64,000 nt of DNA from Alistipes finegoldii DSM 17242 (GTDB taxonomy: Bacteria; Bacteroidota; Bacteroidia; Bacteroidales; Rikenellaceae): positions 1,364,001-1,428,000 of the forward strand of contig NC_018011.1 of NCBI RefSeq assembly GCF_000265365.1. The letters are read 5' to 3'. The notes under the pieces were generated by a model. That model saw nothing but the letters and a program-made list of their open reading frames with translations, made no database searches and was not told the origin of the DNA. The position numbers and the translations under genes are program-made. Shown piece after piece: positions 32,482 through 41,048 of the stretch; positions within the stretch are counted from its first letter, which is position 1, and the number at the start of each line of letters is the position of its first letter.

Positions 32482-33420
32482 ATGGAAGAAAATAAGCAAG
32501 GATACGACCCCTCGGAATTCGAGGACGACGACTACATGACTCCCCAGCCCGACGCGGGCAAATCCATCCGCGGCTACCGCATCGTCATCATCATCCTGTC
32601 GGTGATTCTGGTGGCCCTTTCGGCGCTCTATTTCAGCATCCACCGCCAGCAGATGATCGACAACCGGCTGCTGCAGAGCGACCGCGACTCGATCCAGAAC
32701 GATCTGGGACGGCTGATGACCGACTTCGACAACCTGCAGGTCACCAACGACAGCATCTCGGCGGGGCTGACCATCGAACGCGACCGCGCCGACTCGCTGA
32801 TGACGCGCCTCAAGAAGGAGCGTTCGTGGAACCTCGCCAAAATCAAGCAGTACGAGAAAGAGGTAGGTACGCTGCGTACGATCATGAAGGGCTACATCCG
32901 TCAGATCGACTCGCTGAATACGCTCAACAAGAGACTCATCAGCGAAAACGTCGGCTACCGCAAGGAGATCTCGTCGGCCAAACTGCGCGCCGAAATGGCC
33001 GAGGAGAAGGCCGCCGAACTGGACAACAAGGTCCGTGTCGGCGCCGTGATCCGCGCCCGCGACATCACGCTGGCGGCGCTCAACGCCAACAGCAAACCGG
33101 TATCGCGCGTCAAGAACGCCGCCCGCCTGCGCGTGGACTTCGTGCTGACGGCCAACGAACTGGCGACGCCGGGCGAAAAGACGATCTACGTGCGCATCAC
33201 CTCGCCCGACGGCTACGTGCTGACCACCGAAGCCATGCCGACCTTCGACTTCGAGGGCGAACGCCTGAGCTATTCGGCCATGCGCGAAGTGGACTACCAA
33301 AATCAGGACCTCGACGTGGGCATCTTCTACAACAGCACCGGATTCGCCGCAGGCACCTACACCGTGCAGCTCTTCTGCGAAGGCCGCCTGATCGGCACCT
33401 CGCAAATCGCCATGCGCTAA
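32482..33420 (+). CDS. Membrane-anchored coiled-coil protein, unknown function
   Basis: The 312-residue protein has an acidic cytoplasmic N terminus and one transmembrane helix (about 31-52, YRIVIIILSVILVALSALYF). A long coiled coil follows (about 55-200, rich in QSDRDSIQNDLGRLM-type heptads), then a C-terminal beta domain ending in GRLIGTSQIAMR. ATG 32482 is used; a TATCTTTG box is at 32414-32421. The shape suggests a periplasmic spacer protein anchored in the inner membrane. No known family motif was recognised. Confidence 0.75.
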   Translation: MEENKQGYDPSEFEDDDYMTPQPDAGKSIRGYRIVIIILSVILVALSALYFSIHRQQMIDNRLLQSDRDSIQNDLGRLMTDFDNLQVTNDSISAGLTIERDRADSLMTRLKKERSWNLAKIKQYEKEVGTLRTIMKGYIRQIDSLNTLNKRLISENVGYRKEISSAKLRAEMAEEKAAELDNKVRVGAVIRARDITLAALNANSKPVSRVKNAARLRVDFVLTANELATPGEKTIYVRITSPDGYVLTTEAMPTFDFEGERLSYSAMREVDYQNQDLDVGIFYNSTGFAAGTYTVQLFCEGRLIGTSQIAMR

Positions 33421-33478
33421 CCGCGGCACCGGGGTCCGGCAATCCGCCGGCCCCCGGCTGCAACCCGCACGAACATAT

Positions 33479-33520
33479 GAATTCCCGGTCTTCGTAGCGA
33501 AGACCGGGAATTCTGTTTTC
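33479..33520 (+). terminator. Terminator after the coiled-coil protein
   Basis: A 16-bp perfect stem (arms 33479-33494 and 33498-33513) with a 3-base loop is followed by TGTTTTC. Confidence 0.85.
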
Positions 33521-33628
33521 GGCAGCACGCACGGCCTGCCGGAAAGGAAAGAGCACGCCCAACGAAACGGGCAGGAACGCAACAGAGGCGGAGGACAGCG
33601 GAAGACAGCGCCGAAACGAAATAAATAA

Positions 33629-33656
33629 GAGGGAGAAGTCCGCGGACTTCTCCCTC
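33629..33656 (-). terminator. Terminator of the ROK kinase gene
   Basis: A perfect 28-base palindrome (GAGGGAGAAGTCCG and its complement) is followed on the minus strand by TTATTTATTT. It lies 60 bases beyond the ROK gene's stop. Confidence 0.75.
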
Positions 33657-33715
33657 ATACCCCGTAAACCGGCGGCCCGAATCGGAGCGAAACAGACCGG
33701 CCCGGCGAATACGGC

Positions 33716-34720
33716 TTATTTGTTCTCCTGCTGCCAGATCAGGGCCGAAGCGCCGAGAATGGCGGCGTTCTTGCCCTGAATACCGCTCGGAAGCAGTTTC
33801 ACCTTGTTCTTGAATACGAAAAGCATGTTCTCTTCCATGTACCACTGCGTGGGTTCGAAGATCAGCTTGCCCGCCTTCGACAGACCTCCGAAGAGGAAAA
33901 TCGCTTCGGGAGAGGTGACCGTCACCACGTCGGCCAATGCACGGCCCAGCAGCTCGCCCGTATAGCGGAAAGCCTCCAGCGCCACCGGGTCGCCCTGCTC
34001 CGCCGCAGCCGAAATCATCGACGCATCGAAGTCCGCGAAGGCAATGTCGCGCAGTTTGCTGGGCGCCGTCATCGTCGCCATCAGCTCGAAAGCCGTGCGC
34101 TTGATGCCCGTCGCCGAAACATAGGTCTCCAGACAGCCCCTGCGCCCGCAGCCGCACTCGCGGCCGTTGCGCTCGACGATGATATGACCGAACTCGCCGG
34201 CAAAACCGTCGTGTCCGTAGATCATCTCGCCGTTGGAGACGAAGCCCGAACCGAGTCCCGTGCCGAGCGTAATCATCACGAAGTCGCGCATACCTTTGGC
34301 GTTGCCGTAAATCATCTCGCCGATCGTCGCGGCATTGGCGTCGTTGGTCACCAGCACCTTCACGCCGCCGAAACATCTGCCGATATCGTCGGCCAGCGGA
34401 AAGAGACGGCGGCTCTCGTCGGGATTGGGGTCGCCCTCGCGGAATTTCCAGAGGTTGGCGGGATTCTCGACCGTACCCTTGTGGAAATTGGCGTTGGGGG
34501 CGCCGATGCCGATGCCCGTCAGCTCGTATTCGAACGAAAGACTGTCGGCCAGCGCGTGCATCGCCTGACACAAATCTTCGACGTAAGCCGGATAATCGTC
34601 TACATGAGGATATTTCTTGGTCGAAATGACCGATTCGGCATAGAGGTCGCCGTTCTCATCGACAAGGCCGAAGGCGGTGTTGATGCCGCCGATATCCACG
34701 CCGATCGCGAGTTTTTTCAT
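33716..34720 (-). CDS. ROK family sugar kinase (glucokinase-like)
   Basis: The 334-residue protein shows the ROK signature: ATP-binding GVDIGGINTAFGL at the N terminus, catalytic TNDANAATIGE, TLGTGLGSGF, and EFGHIIV. The zinc motif CGCGRRGCLE follows. It probably phosphorylates glucose or a related hexose with ATP. It is monocistronic, with a textbook promoter (34758-34788) and terminator. There is no DNA-binding domain, so it is a kinase and not a ROK repressor. Confidence 0.9.
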   Translation of the reverse strand: MKKLAIGVDIGGINTAFGLVDENGDLYAESVISTKKYPHVDDYPAYVEDLCQAMHALADSLSFEYELTGIGIGAPNANFHKGTVENPANLWKFREGDPNPDESRRLFPLADDIGRCFGGVKVLVTNDANAATIGEMIYGNAKGMRDFVMITLGTGLGSGFVSNGEMIYGHDGFAGEFGHIIVERNGRECGCGRRGCLETYVSATGIKRTAFELMATMTAPSKLRDIAFADFDASMISAAAEQGDPVALEAFRYTGELLGRALADVVTVTSPEAIFLFGGLSKAGKLIFEPTQWYMEENMLFVFKNKVKLLPSGIQGKNAAILGASALIWQQENK

Positions 34721-34757
34721 AATATGTCCGGTTTAAAAAAGTTAGCAATTATCAGGT

Positions 34758-34788
34758 CAAAGTTAATCCAAAATTCGGCTACTCCAAA
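34758..34788 (-). promoter_or_regulatory. Promoter of the ROK kinase gene
   Basis: On the minus strand TTTG (34788-34785), a 19-base spacer and TAACTTTG (34765-34758) match the consensus exactly. Confidence 0.75.
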
Positions 34789-34837
34789 CTTTTTTCCTAC
34801 TTTTGGGACAGATTCCGCTCCAAAATGTAGTACTACA

Positions 34838-35812
34838 ATGATGCAAACGAACGAGCAACTGCTCTTGGCAATCGAAAATTATCTGGCCCAGACCGAGTTC
34901 CCGGCCGAACCCGAACGTCTCTACGCACCGATCGGCTATTCGCTGGCGGGCGGCGGCAAACGCCTGCGCCCGATGCTGCTGATGCTCGCACACGGCATTT
35001 TCACCGACCGGTTTCAGGCCGCCCTGCCGGCTGCGGCCGCCGTCGAGGTGTTCCACAACTTCACGCTGCTGCACGACGACATCATGGACAACGCCGCCGT
35101 GCGCCGCGGCAAACCTTCGGTCTATGCCAAGTGGGGGCCGAGCGTGGCGATCCTTTCGGGCGACGCCATGATGATCTGCGCCTACCGCCTGCTGAGCGAA
35201 GTGCCCGCGGAGCTGCTGCCCCGGATACTGGGCACGTTCAACACCATGGCGCTCGAAGTCTGCGAAGGACAGCAGTACGACATGGACTTCGAGAGCAAAC
35301 GAAAGGTCTCGGTCGTGGAATACATGCACATGATCGAACTCAAGACCTCGGTGCTGCTGGCCGGCTCGGTCACCATCGGCGCCATGCTGGGCGGCGCCTC
35401 GGAGGAGGACTGCCGCAAACTGCGCCGTTTCGCCATCGAGCTGGGGCTGGCTTTCCAGCTTCAGGACGACCTGCTGGACAGCTACGGCGACGACCGGCTG
35501 GGCAAAGCCATCGGCGGCGACATCCTCGAAGGCAAGCAGACCTACCTGATGATTACGGCCATGAGCCGCGCCGACGAAGCGACGCGCGAAGCGCTGCGCA
35601 CGACCCGTCTCGACGCGCGGCTGTCCGACGCCGAAAAGATCGCCGCGGTAAAATCCATTTACGACCGGCTCGACGTGCCGCGTCTGACCGAACAGCAGAT
35701 TTCGCTGCGGTTCGAACGGGCGCTCTCGATCCTCGATACGCTGTCGGCGGACAAGGCCCGCACGCAGCGCATCCGCGAATACGCCGAAAGCCTGATAGGA
35801 CGCAAAAACTGA
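34838..35812 (+). CDS. Trans-isoprenyl diphosphate synthase
   Basis: The 324-residue all-alpha enzyme condenses isopentenyl diphosphate onto an allylic primer. It shows GGGKRLRP near residue 38, the first Asp-rich motif DDIMD at 80-84 (LLHDDIMDNAAVRRG) and the second motif QLQDDLLDSYGD near 207. Small residues before the first motif (HNFTLL) do not settle the chain length, but it probably makes the octaprenyl-type side chain of menaquinone, fitting the mqn genes nearby. Adjacent ATG codons at 34838 and 34841 are both possible starts. A TACTTTTG box is at 34798-34805. Confidence 0.9.
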   Translation: MMQTNEQLLLAIENYLAQTEFPAEPERLYAPIGYSLAGGGKRLRPMLLMLAHGIFTDRFQAALPAAAAVEVFHNFTLLHDDIMDNAAVRRGKPSVYAKWGPSVAILSGDAMMICAYRLLSEVPAELLPRILGTFNTMALEVCEGQQYDMDFESKRKVSVVEYMHMIELKTSVLLAGSVTIGAMLGGASEEDCRKLRRFAIELGLAFQLQDDLLDSYGDDRLGKAIGGDILEGKQTYLMITAMSRADEATREALRTTRLDARLSDAEKIAAVKSIYDRLDVPRLTEQQISLRFERALSILDTLSADKARTQRIREYAESLIGRKN

Positions 35813-35813
35813 C

Positions 35814-37058
35814 ATGCGACGTTCCGATATAGAGATCATGGCCCCCGTGGGGTCGTACGAATCGCTGGCGGCGGCCATTCAGGCCGGAGCCGATTCGGTT
35901 TACTTCGGCGTCGGCAAACTCAACATGCGCTCGGCGTCGGCCGCCAACTTCACGCTCGACGATCTGGCGAAGATCGTCGCCACGGCACGCGCCGCAGGCG
36001 TGAAGACCTATCTGACGGTCAATACCATCGTCTATGAAGACGAGCTGCGGACCGTTCACGAGGTGATCGACCGCGCCAAGGCCGAGGGCATCGACGCCGT
36101 CATCGCCTCCGACTTCGCGGCGATTCTCTACGCACGGCGCATCGGCGTCGAGGTCCACATCTCGACCCAGAGCAACATCTCGAACTCCGAAGCCGTGAAA
36201 TTCTTTTCGCAGTGGGCCGACACGGTGGTGCTGGCCCGCGAACTGACGCTCGAACAGGTGGCGCGGATTCACCGCGAAATCGCCGAGAACGACATCCGGG
36301 GCCCGCGCGGCGAACTGGTTCAGCTCGAAATGTTCGCCCACGGCGCGCTCTGCATGTCGGTTTCGGGCAAATGCTATCTTTCGCTCTACGAGACCAACTG
36401 CTCGGCCAACCGCGGCGCATGCCGCCAGCTATGCCGCCGCAAATACACCGTCACAGACAAGGAGACCGGCGCGGCGCTGGACGTGGACGGCCGCTACGTA
36501 CTCTCGCCCAAGGACCTCTGCACGGTCGATTTTCTCGACAAGTTCATCGGCGCGGGCGTCCGGGTGCTGAAGATCGAGGGCCGGGCGCGGGGCGCGGAGT
36601 ATGTCAAGCGCGTGGTGGAGTGTTACGACGAGGCGCTGCGCGCCATCGAAGCCGGGACATACACGCCCGAACTGGCCGCCGGACTGAAAGAGCGGCTCGC
36701 TACGGTCTTCAACCGCGGATTCTGGGAAGGCTACTACGCAGGACGACCCGTCGCCGAACACAGCGAACATTACGGATCGGCAGCCACGCGGCGCAAGGTC
36801 TACGTGGGCAAGGTGACCAACTTCTACAAAAGGATATCGGTGGCCGAAGTGCTGGTCGAAGCGGCTCCGCTGGCCGTGGGAGAAGAGATATTCTTCATGG
36901 GCGCCACGACGGGCGTCGCCGAACAGACGCTCGCCGAGCTGCACGACACCGACGGAAAGCCCGTCCCGTCCGTCGCTCAGGGAACCTTGTGCGCGGTACG
37001 CACCCAAGGGACGATACGCCGCGGCGACCAGCTCTACAAATTCGTCGATGCGCAATAG
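35814..37058 (+). CDS. Peptidase U32 family protein
   Basis: The 414-residue protein has the U32 layout: an N-terminal TIM barrel (APVGSYESLAAAIQAGADSVYFGV), the signature EMFAHGALCMSVSGKCYLS near residue 169, and conserved Cys residues (NCSANRGACRQLCRR). These match the iron-sulphur cluster of RlhA/TrhP-type proteins. Such proteins act in tRNA or rRNA hydroxylation rather than proteolysis. The start codon lies 1 base after the prenyl synthase stop, so they are coupled. Confidence 0.88.
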   Translation: MRRSDIEIMAPVGSYESLAAAIQAGADSVYFGVGKLNMRSASAANFTLDDLAKIVATARAAGVKTYLTVNTIVYEDELRTVHEVIDRAKAEGIDAVIASDFAAILYARRIGVEVHISTQSNISNSEAVKFFSQWADTVVLARELTLEQVARIHREIAENDIRGPRGELVQLEMFAHGALCMSVSGKCYLSLYETNCSANRGACRQLCRRKYTVTDKETGAALDVDGRYVLSPKDLCTVDFLDKFIGAGVRVLKIEGRARGAEYVKRVVECYDEALRAIEAGTYTPELAAGLKERLATVFNRGFWEGYYAGRPVAEHSEHYGSAATRRKVYVGKVTNFYKRISVAEVLVEAAPLAVGEEIFFMGATTGVAEQTLAELHDTDGKPVPSVAQGTLCAVRTQGTIRRGDQLYKFVDAQ

Positions 37059-37106
37059 CCCGCGCCGGCCGGACAGCACGTATGCCGGACGACATATATA
37101 TCAAGG

Positions 37107-37128
37107 AAACGCCTTCGGGCGTTTTTTT
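37107..37128 (+). terminator. Terminator after the U32 gene
   Basis: AAACGCC-TTCG-GGCGTTT followed by TTTT. Confidence 0.85.
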
Positions 37129-37203
37129 CGTTACGATTTTCAGCCAGCGAAAGCACTCAGACCCGCTTATCATAAAATTTTTATCGAAAAACAATAAATT
37201 TTA

Positions 37204-37234
37204 TTTGTTTTTCAAAATTTCTTTTGTAAGTTTG
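37204..37234 (+). promoter_or_regulatory. Promoter of the small membrane protein/S9 peptidase operon
   Basis: TTTG (37204-37207), 19 bases, TAAGTTTG (37227-37234): an exact Bacteroidetes promoter. Confidence 0.75.
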
Positions 37235-37261
37235 CAGTGTCGCAATTAAAAAAGACATCCT

Positions 37262-37465
37262 ATGGAGATCGAAAAAATCATCCGCATGCTGGCCGTATTC
37301 ATCGTCGTGGCCGCCTTCGCGCTCTCGGTAGCCGCCCGGCTTCTGTTCCCCGAAGTTTCGCACCTGTCCGACACGCCGCTGCTGATACTGCTGATCCTCT
37401 CGGTCTGCGCCATCTGGCGCGACGCCCTGCGCTCCGAAAAGCAAAACGAAAACACAAACGAATAA
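37262..37465 (+). CDS. Small two-helix membrane protein, unknown function
   Basis: The 67-residue protein has two hydrophobic helices (about 8-28, LAVFIVVAAFALSVAARLL, and about 39-52, PLLILLILSVCAIW) and a charged C terminus. It begins 28 bases after a consensus promoter and ends 4 bases before the S9 peptidase gene, which supports it as a real first gene of that operon. No family was recognised. Confidence 0.65.
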   Translation: MEIEKIIRMLAVFIVVAAFALSVAARLLFPEVSHLSDTPLLILLILSVCAIWRDALRSEKQNENTNE

Positions 37466-37469
37466 TCCC

Positions 37470-39401
37470 ATGAAAAAACTCCTTCTGTTCGCCGCAGCGG
37501 CGGCCGTTCTCGCCTCCTGCGCACCCAAGACGGCCCCTGAGCTGCCGATGGAAACCTTCTTCCGCAATTCGGAGAAGACCGGTTACCAGATATCGCCCGA
37601 CGGCCGCTATTTCTCCTACATGGCGCCTTACGAAAGCCGCCGCAACATCTTCGTACAGCCCGTGGACGGCAAGCAGGCGGTGCGCATCACCTCGGAGACC
37701 GAGCGCGATCTGGCCGGATACTTCTGGGCCGGCGACAACCGCATCCTCTACCTGAAGGACACGGGCGGCGACGAGAACTACCAGCTTTACGGCGTGAACA
37801 TCGACGGCAGCGACCCGAAGGCCTACACCGCCATTCCGGGCGTCCGCACGCAGATCATTGACCCGCTGGAAGAGATCGACTCGCTGATAATCATCGGCAC
37901 CAACCAGCGCAATCCGATGATCTTCGACCCCTACCGGCTGAACCTCAACACGGGCGAGATGACGATGCTGTGCGAGAATCCCGGCGACATTCAGGGCTGG
38001 CAGACCGACCACAACGGCCGCCTGCGCGTGGCTTACGCCATCGTGGACGGCGTCAATTCGCAGATCCGCTACCGCGAAACCGAAGCCGAGCCTTTCCGCC
38101 CCGTGCTGACGACCAACTTCAAGGAGAGCGTCTCGTTCGCCGCCTTCACCCCCGACAACAAGCAGGTCTACGCCGTCACCAACCTCGGACGCGACAAGGT
38201 CGCCCTCGTGCTGATGGACCCCGCGACGTGCGAGGAGATCGAACAGCTCTACGTAAACGACAAATACGACTTGGACAACATCTGGTACAGCGACGCGCAG
38301 AAGAAACTGCTCGGCGTCTCCTACACCGGCCACAAAGGCACCGCGCGCCACTTCTTCGACAAGGCGACGGGCGAGATGTTCGGCCGCATGGAGAAGCACC
38401 TGCGCGGCTATGCCATCGGCATCGCCGGCTCGAACAAGGCCGAGGACAAATACATCGTCTATGCAGGCGGCGACCGCACGATGGGCACCTATTACCTCTA
38501 CGACGTCGAGGCCGACACGATGACCAAGCTGGCCGACCTCGCGCCGTGGATCGAAGAGGAGCAGATGGCCGAGATGATCCCTATCAACTACACTTCGCGC
38601 GACGGTCTGGAGATCGAGGGCTACCTGACGCTGCCCGTGGGCAAGACCGTGCACAACGCCAAGAACCTGCCCGTGGTCGTGAATCCCCACGGCGGACCTT
38701 GGGCCCGCGACTACTGGGGCTTCAACCCCGAAGCGCAGTTCCTCGCCAACCGCGGCTACGCCGTGCTGCAGATGAACTTCCGCGGTTCGACGGGCTTCGG
38801 ACGCAAATTCACCGAAATCGCCTACGGCAAGTGGGGCCAGACCATGCAGGACGACATCACGGACGGCGTGAACTGGCTGATCGGCAAAGGCATCGCCGAT
38901 CCCGCGAAGATCGCCATCTACGGCGGCAGTTACGGCGGCTACGCCACGCTGCAGGGCATCGTGAAGGATCCCGACCTCTACGCCTGCGCCATCGACTACG
39001 TAGGTGTGTCGAACCTCTTCTCGTTCCTCGAAACCATTCCGCCCTACTGGAAACCGATGCTCGACATGATGTACGAGATGGTCGGCAACCCCGAAAAGGA
39101 CGCCGAGATGCTGCGCGAGAATTCGCCGGCCCTCAACGCCGAGCGCATCAAGACCCCGCTGCTGGTGGTGCAGGGCGCCAACGACCCCCGCGTGAACATC
39201 AACGAGAGCAACCAGATGGTCGAAGCGCTGCGCAGCCGCGGCGTGCATGTGGACTACATGGTCAAGGACAACGAAGGCCACGGCTTCCACAACGAGGAGA
39301 ACCGTTTCGACTTCTACCGCGCGATGGAGAAGTTCCTCGCCAAATACCTCAAGGGCGTCGAACCGCAGGGCGGGATCGTGCCGGAGAGCGACCGCAGATA
39401 A
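37470..39401 (+). CDS. S9 family prolyl oligopeptidase-like lipoprotein
   Basis: The 643-residue protein has a lipoprotein signal (AAAVLASC, Cys 17). A seven-bladed beta-propeller (about 35-370) is followed by an alpha/beta-hydrolase domain. The catalytic triad is visible: S487 in GGSYGGYA, D572 in GANDPRVN and H604 in EGHGFHN. It resembles acylaminoacyl- or dipeptidyl-peptidases of family S9 that trim proline-containing or acylated peptides. It is probably periplasmic and involved in peptide nutrition. Confidence 0.92.
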   Translation: MKKLLLFAAAAAVLASCAPKTAPELPMETFFRNSEKTGYQISPDGRYFSYMAPYESRRNIFVQPVDGKQAVRITSETERDLAGYFWAGDNRILYLKDTGGDENYQLYGVNIDGSDPKAYTAIPGVRTQIIDPLEEIDSLIIIGTNQRNPMIFDPYRLNLNTGEMTMLCENPGDIQGWQTDHNGRLRVAYAIVDGVNSQIRYRETEAEPFRPVLTTNFKESVSFAAFTPDNKQVYAVTNLGRDKVALVLMDPATCEEIEQLYVNDKYDLDNIWYSDAQKKLLGVSYTGHKGTARHFFDKATGEMFGRMEKHLRGYAIGIAGSNKAEDKYIVYAGGDRTMGTYYLYDVEADTMTKLADLAPWIEEEQMAEMIPINYTSRDGLEIEGYLTLPVGKTVHNAKNLPVVVNPHGGPWARDYWGFNPEAQFLANRGYAVLQMNFRGSTGFGRKFTEIAYGKWGQTMQDDITDGVNWLIGKGIADPAKIAIYGGSYGGYATLQGIVKDPDLYACAIDYVGVSNLFSFLETIPPYWKPMLDMMYEMVGNPEKDAEMLRENSPALNAERIKTPLLVVQGANDPRVNINESNQMVEALRSRGVHVDYMVKDNEGHGFHNEENRFDFYRAMEKFLAKYLKGVEPQGGIVPESDRR

Positions 39402-39480
39402 ACCGGAATCACAACCAGCCACAAGCATACTACCATACCGTTTTTTAAAGTAAAAAGTTCAAATTCATAGTTGTGAGAAG

Positions 39481-39512
39481 GGAGGCCCGGAAATTTCCGG
39501 GCCTCCGTTTTC
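39481..39512 (+). terminator. Terminator of the S9 peptidase operon
   Basis: GGAGGCCCGGAAA and its exact complement form a 26-base palindromic hairpin followed by GTTTTC. Confidence 0.85.
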
Positions 39513-39531
39513 ATGCGAGCCCGGCACCCGT

Positions 39532-39562
39532 TTTGATTTGCGGACGGCATGTATTACCTTTG
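39532..39562 (+). promoter_or_regulatory. Promoter of the MFS transporter gene
   Basis: TTTG (39532-39535), 19 bases, TACCTTTG (39555-39562). It ends 6 bases before the in-frame GTG at 39569. Confidence 0.65.
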
Positions 39563-39568
39563 CACTCC

Positions 39569-40975
39569 GTGAGCACCATTCCCTACATAGCGCCGCCTGC
39601 GGACGGATTGCCGATGCCCCGCCGCTTGTGGGCCATTCTGGCCGTGGCGTTCGGCGTCGGACTGTCGGTGCTTGACAGCGCCATCGCCAACGTCGCCCTG
39701 CCGACCATCGGGCAGGAGCTGGGGATTTCGTCCGCCGACTCGATCTGGATCGTCAACGCCTACCAGCTGGCCATCATGGTCTCGCTGCTGTCGTTCTCGG
39801 CGCTGGGCGAGCTGGTCGGCTACCGCAAGGTCTACATCGGCGGGCTGATGCTCTTCACGGTGGCTTCGGTGGGCTGCGCACTCTCCTCGTCGCTCGCCAC
39901 GCTGGTGCTGGCGCGCGTCATGCAGGGCTTCGGCGCCGCGGCCGTCACGTCGGTCAACACCACGCTCATCCGCATCATCTACCCCAAGGCGCAGCTGGGC
40001 CGCGGGCTGGGTCTCAACGCCACGGTCGTCGCCGTGTCGTCGGTCGCAGGCCCGACCATCGCCGCAGGCATCCTTTCGATCGCCCACTGGCCGTGGCTCT
40101 TCGCCGTGAACATTCCCGTCGGGCTTGTCGCCCTGTCGCTGAGCCGCCGCTTCCTGCCCGACAACCCCGTGCGGGTCGGCACCCACCGCTTCGACTGGCG
40201 CGACGCCGTGATGAACGCACTCACGTTCGGGCTGCTGATGGCTTCGGTCGAGGGATTCTCGCACGGTCTCGATCCGCGCATCCTCTCGGCCGGCATCGCC
40301 GCACTGCTCGTCGTCGGCTTCTTCTTCATCCGCAGCCAGCTGCGCGAACCCTATCCGCTGCTGCCGTTCGACCTGCTGCGCATCCCGATCTTTTCGGTCT
40401 CGGTCTTAACGTCGATCTGCTCGTTTCTGGGGCAGATGCTCGCCATGGTGGCCCTGCCCTTCTACCTGCAGCACGAATTCGGCTACGACGAAGTAGCCAC
40501 GGGACTGCTGATGACCGCATGGCCCGCCGTGATCATGGTCGTGGCCCCGATCGCCGGCCTCCTCGTCGAACGTGTCCACGCCGGATTTCTGGGCGGCATG
40601 GGACTTACGGCCATGGCCGCGGGACTGTTCCTGCTGGCCTTCCTGCCCGATGATCCGGCGCCTTTCGACATCGCATGGCGGCTGGTGCTCTGCGGCGCGG
40701 GATTCGGACTGTTCCAGTCGCCCAACAACAGCATACTGATCGCCTCGGCCCCGCCCCAGCGCAGCGGAAGCGCCAGCGGCATGCTCGCCACGGCGCGTCT
40801 GGTGGGCCAGATCACGGGCGCCGCGCTGATGGCCCTCCTGTTCCACATCGTCCCCGAAAACAGTACCCATACGGCGCTCCTGCTCGCGGGAGGCTTCGCC
40901 CTGACGGGCGCCGTCGTCAGCATCACCCGCATCCGGCTGCCGCTGCCCGAAGGACTAACCCGGCGCAGAAAATAA
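39569..40975 (+). CDS. MFS multidrug transporter (DHA2, 14-helix type)
   Basis: The 468-residue membrane protein starts at GTG 39569 (VSTIPYIAPP) or ATG 39614 (MPRRLWAILA). It has 13-14 hydrophobic helices and DHA2-type motifs: LDSAIANVALPTIGQELG in helix 1, the motif A-like GELVGYRKVYIGG loop and motif C-like SVAGPTIAAG. It would export drugs or metabolites with protons. The promoter is so close that the GTG form would be nearly leaderless. No adjacent regulator or membrane-fusion protein is present. Confidence 0.88.
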   Translation: MSTIPYIAPPADGLPMPRRLWAILAVAFGVGLSVLDSAIANVALPTIGQELGISSADSIWIVNAYQLAIMVSLLSFSALGELVGYRKVYIGGLMLFTVASVGCALSSSLATLVLARVMQGFGAAAVTSVNTTLIRIIYPKAQLGRGLGLNATVVAVSSVAGPTIAAGILSIAHWPWLFAVNIPVGLVALSLSRRFLPDNPVRVGTHRFDWRDAVMNALTFGLLMASVEGFSHGLDPRILSAGIAALLVVGFFFIRSQLREPYPLLPFDLLRIPIFSVSVLTSICSFLGQMLAMVALPFYLQHEFGYDEVATGLLMTAWPAVIMVVAPIAGLLVERVHAGFLGGMGLTAMAAGLFLLAFLPDDPAPFDIAWRLVLCGAGFGLFQSPNNSILIASAPPQRSGSASGMLATARLVGQITGAALMALLFHIVPENSTHTALLLAGGFALTGAVVSITRIRLPLPEGLTRRRK

Positions 40976-41048
40976 CCGGAAGCATCTCCGACCGAAACCC
41001 CGAAGAACCGAAACAAACATCCCTCTACACCCCGAATACAGATCCGAC

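Noticed and set aside
37262..37465. Possibility that the small gene before the S9 peptidase is a leader artefact
   Set aside because: Kept as a gene because it has a consensus promoter, clear two-helix composition and 4-base spacing to the next gene.
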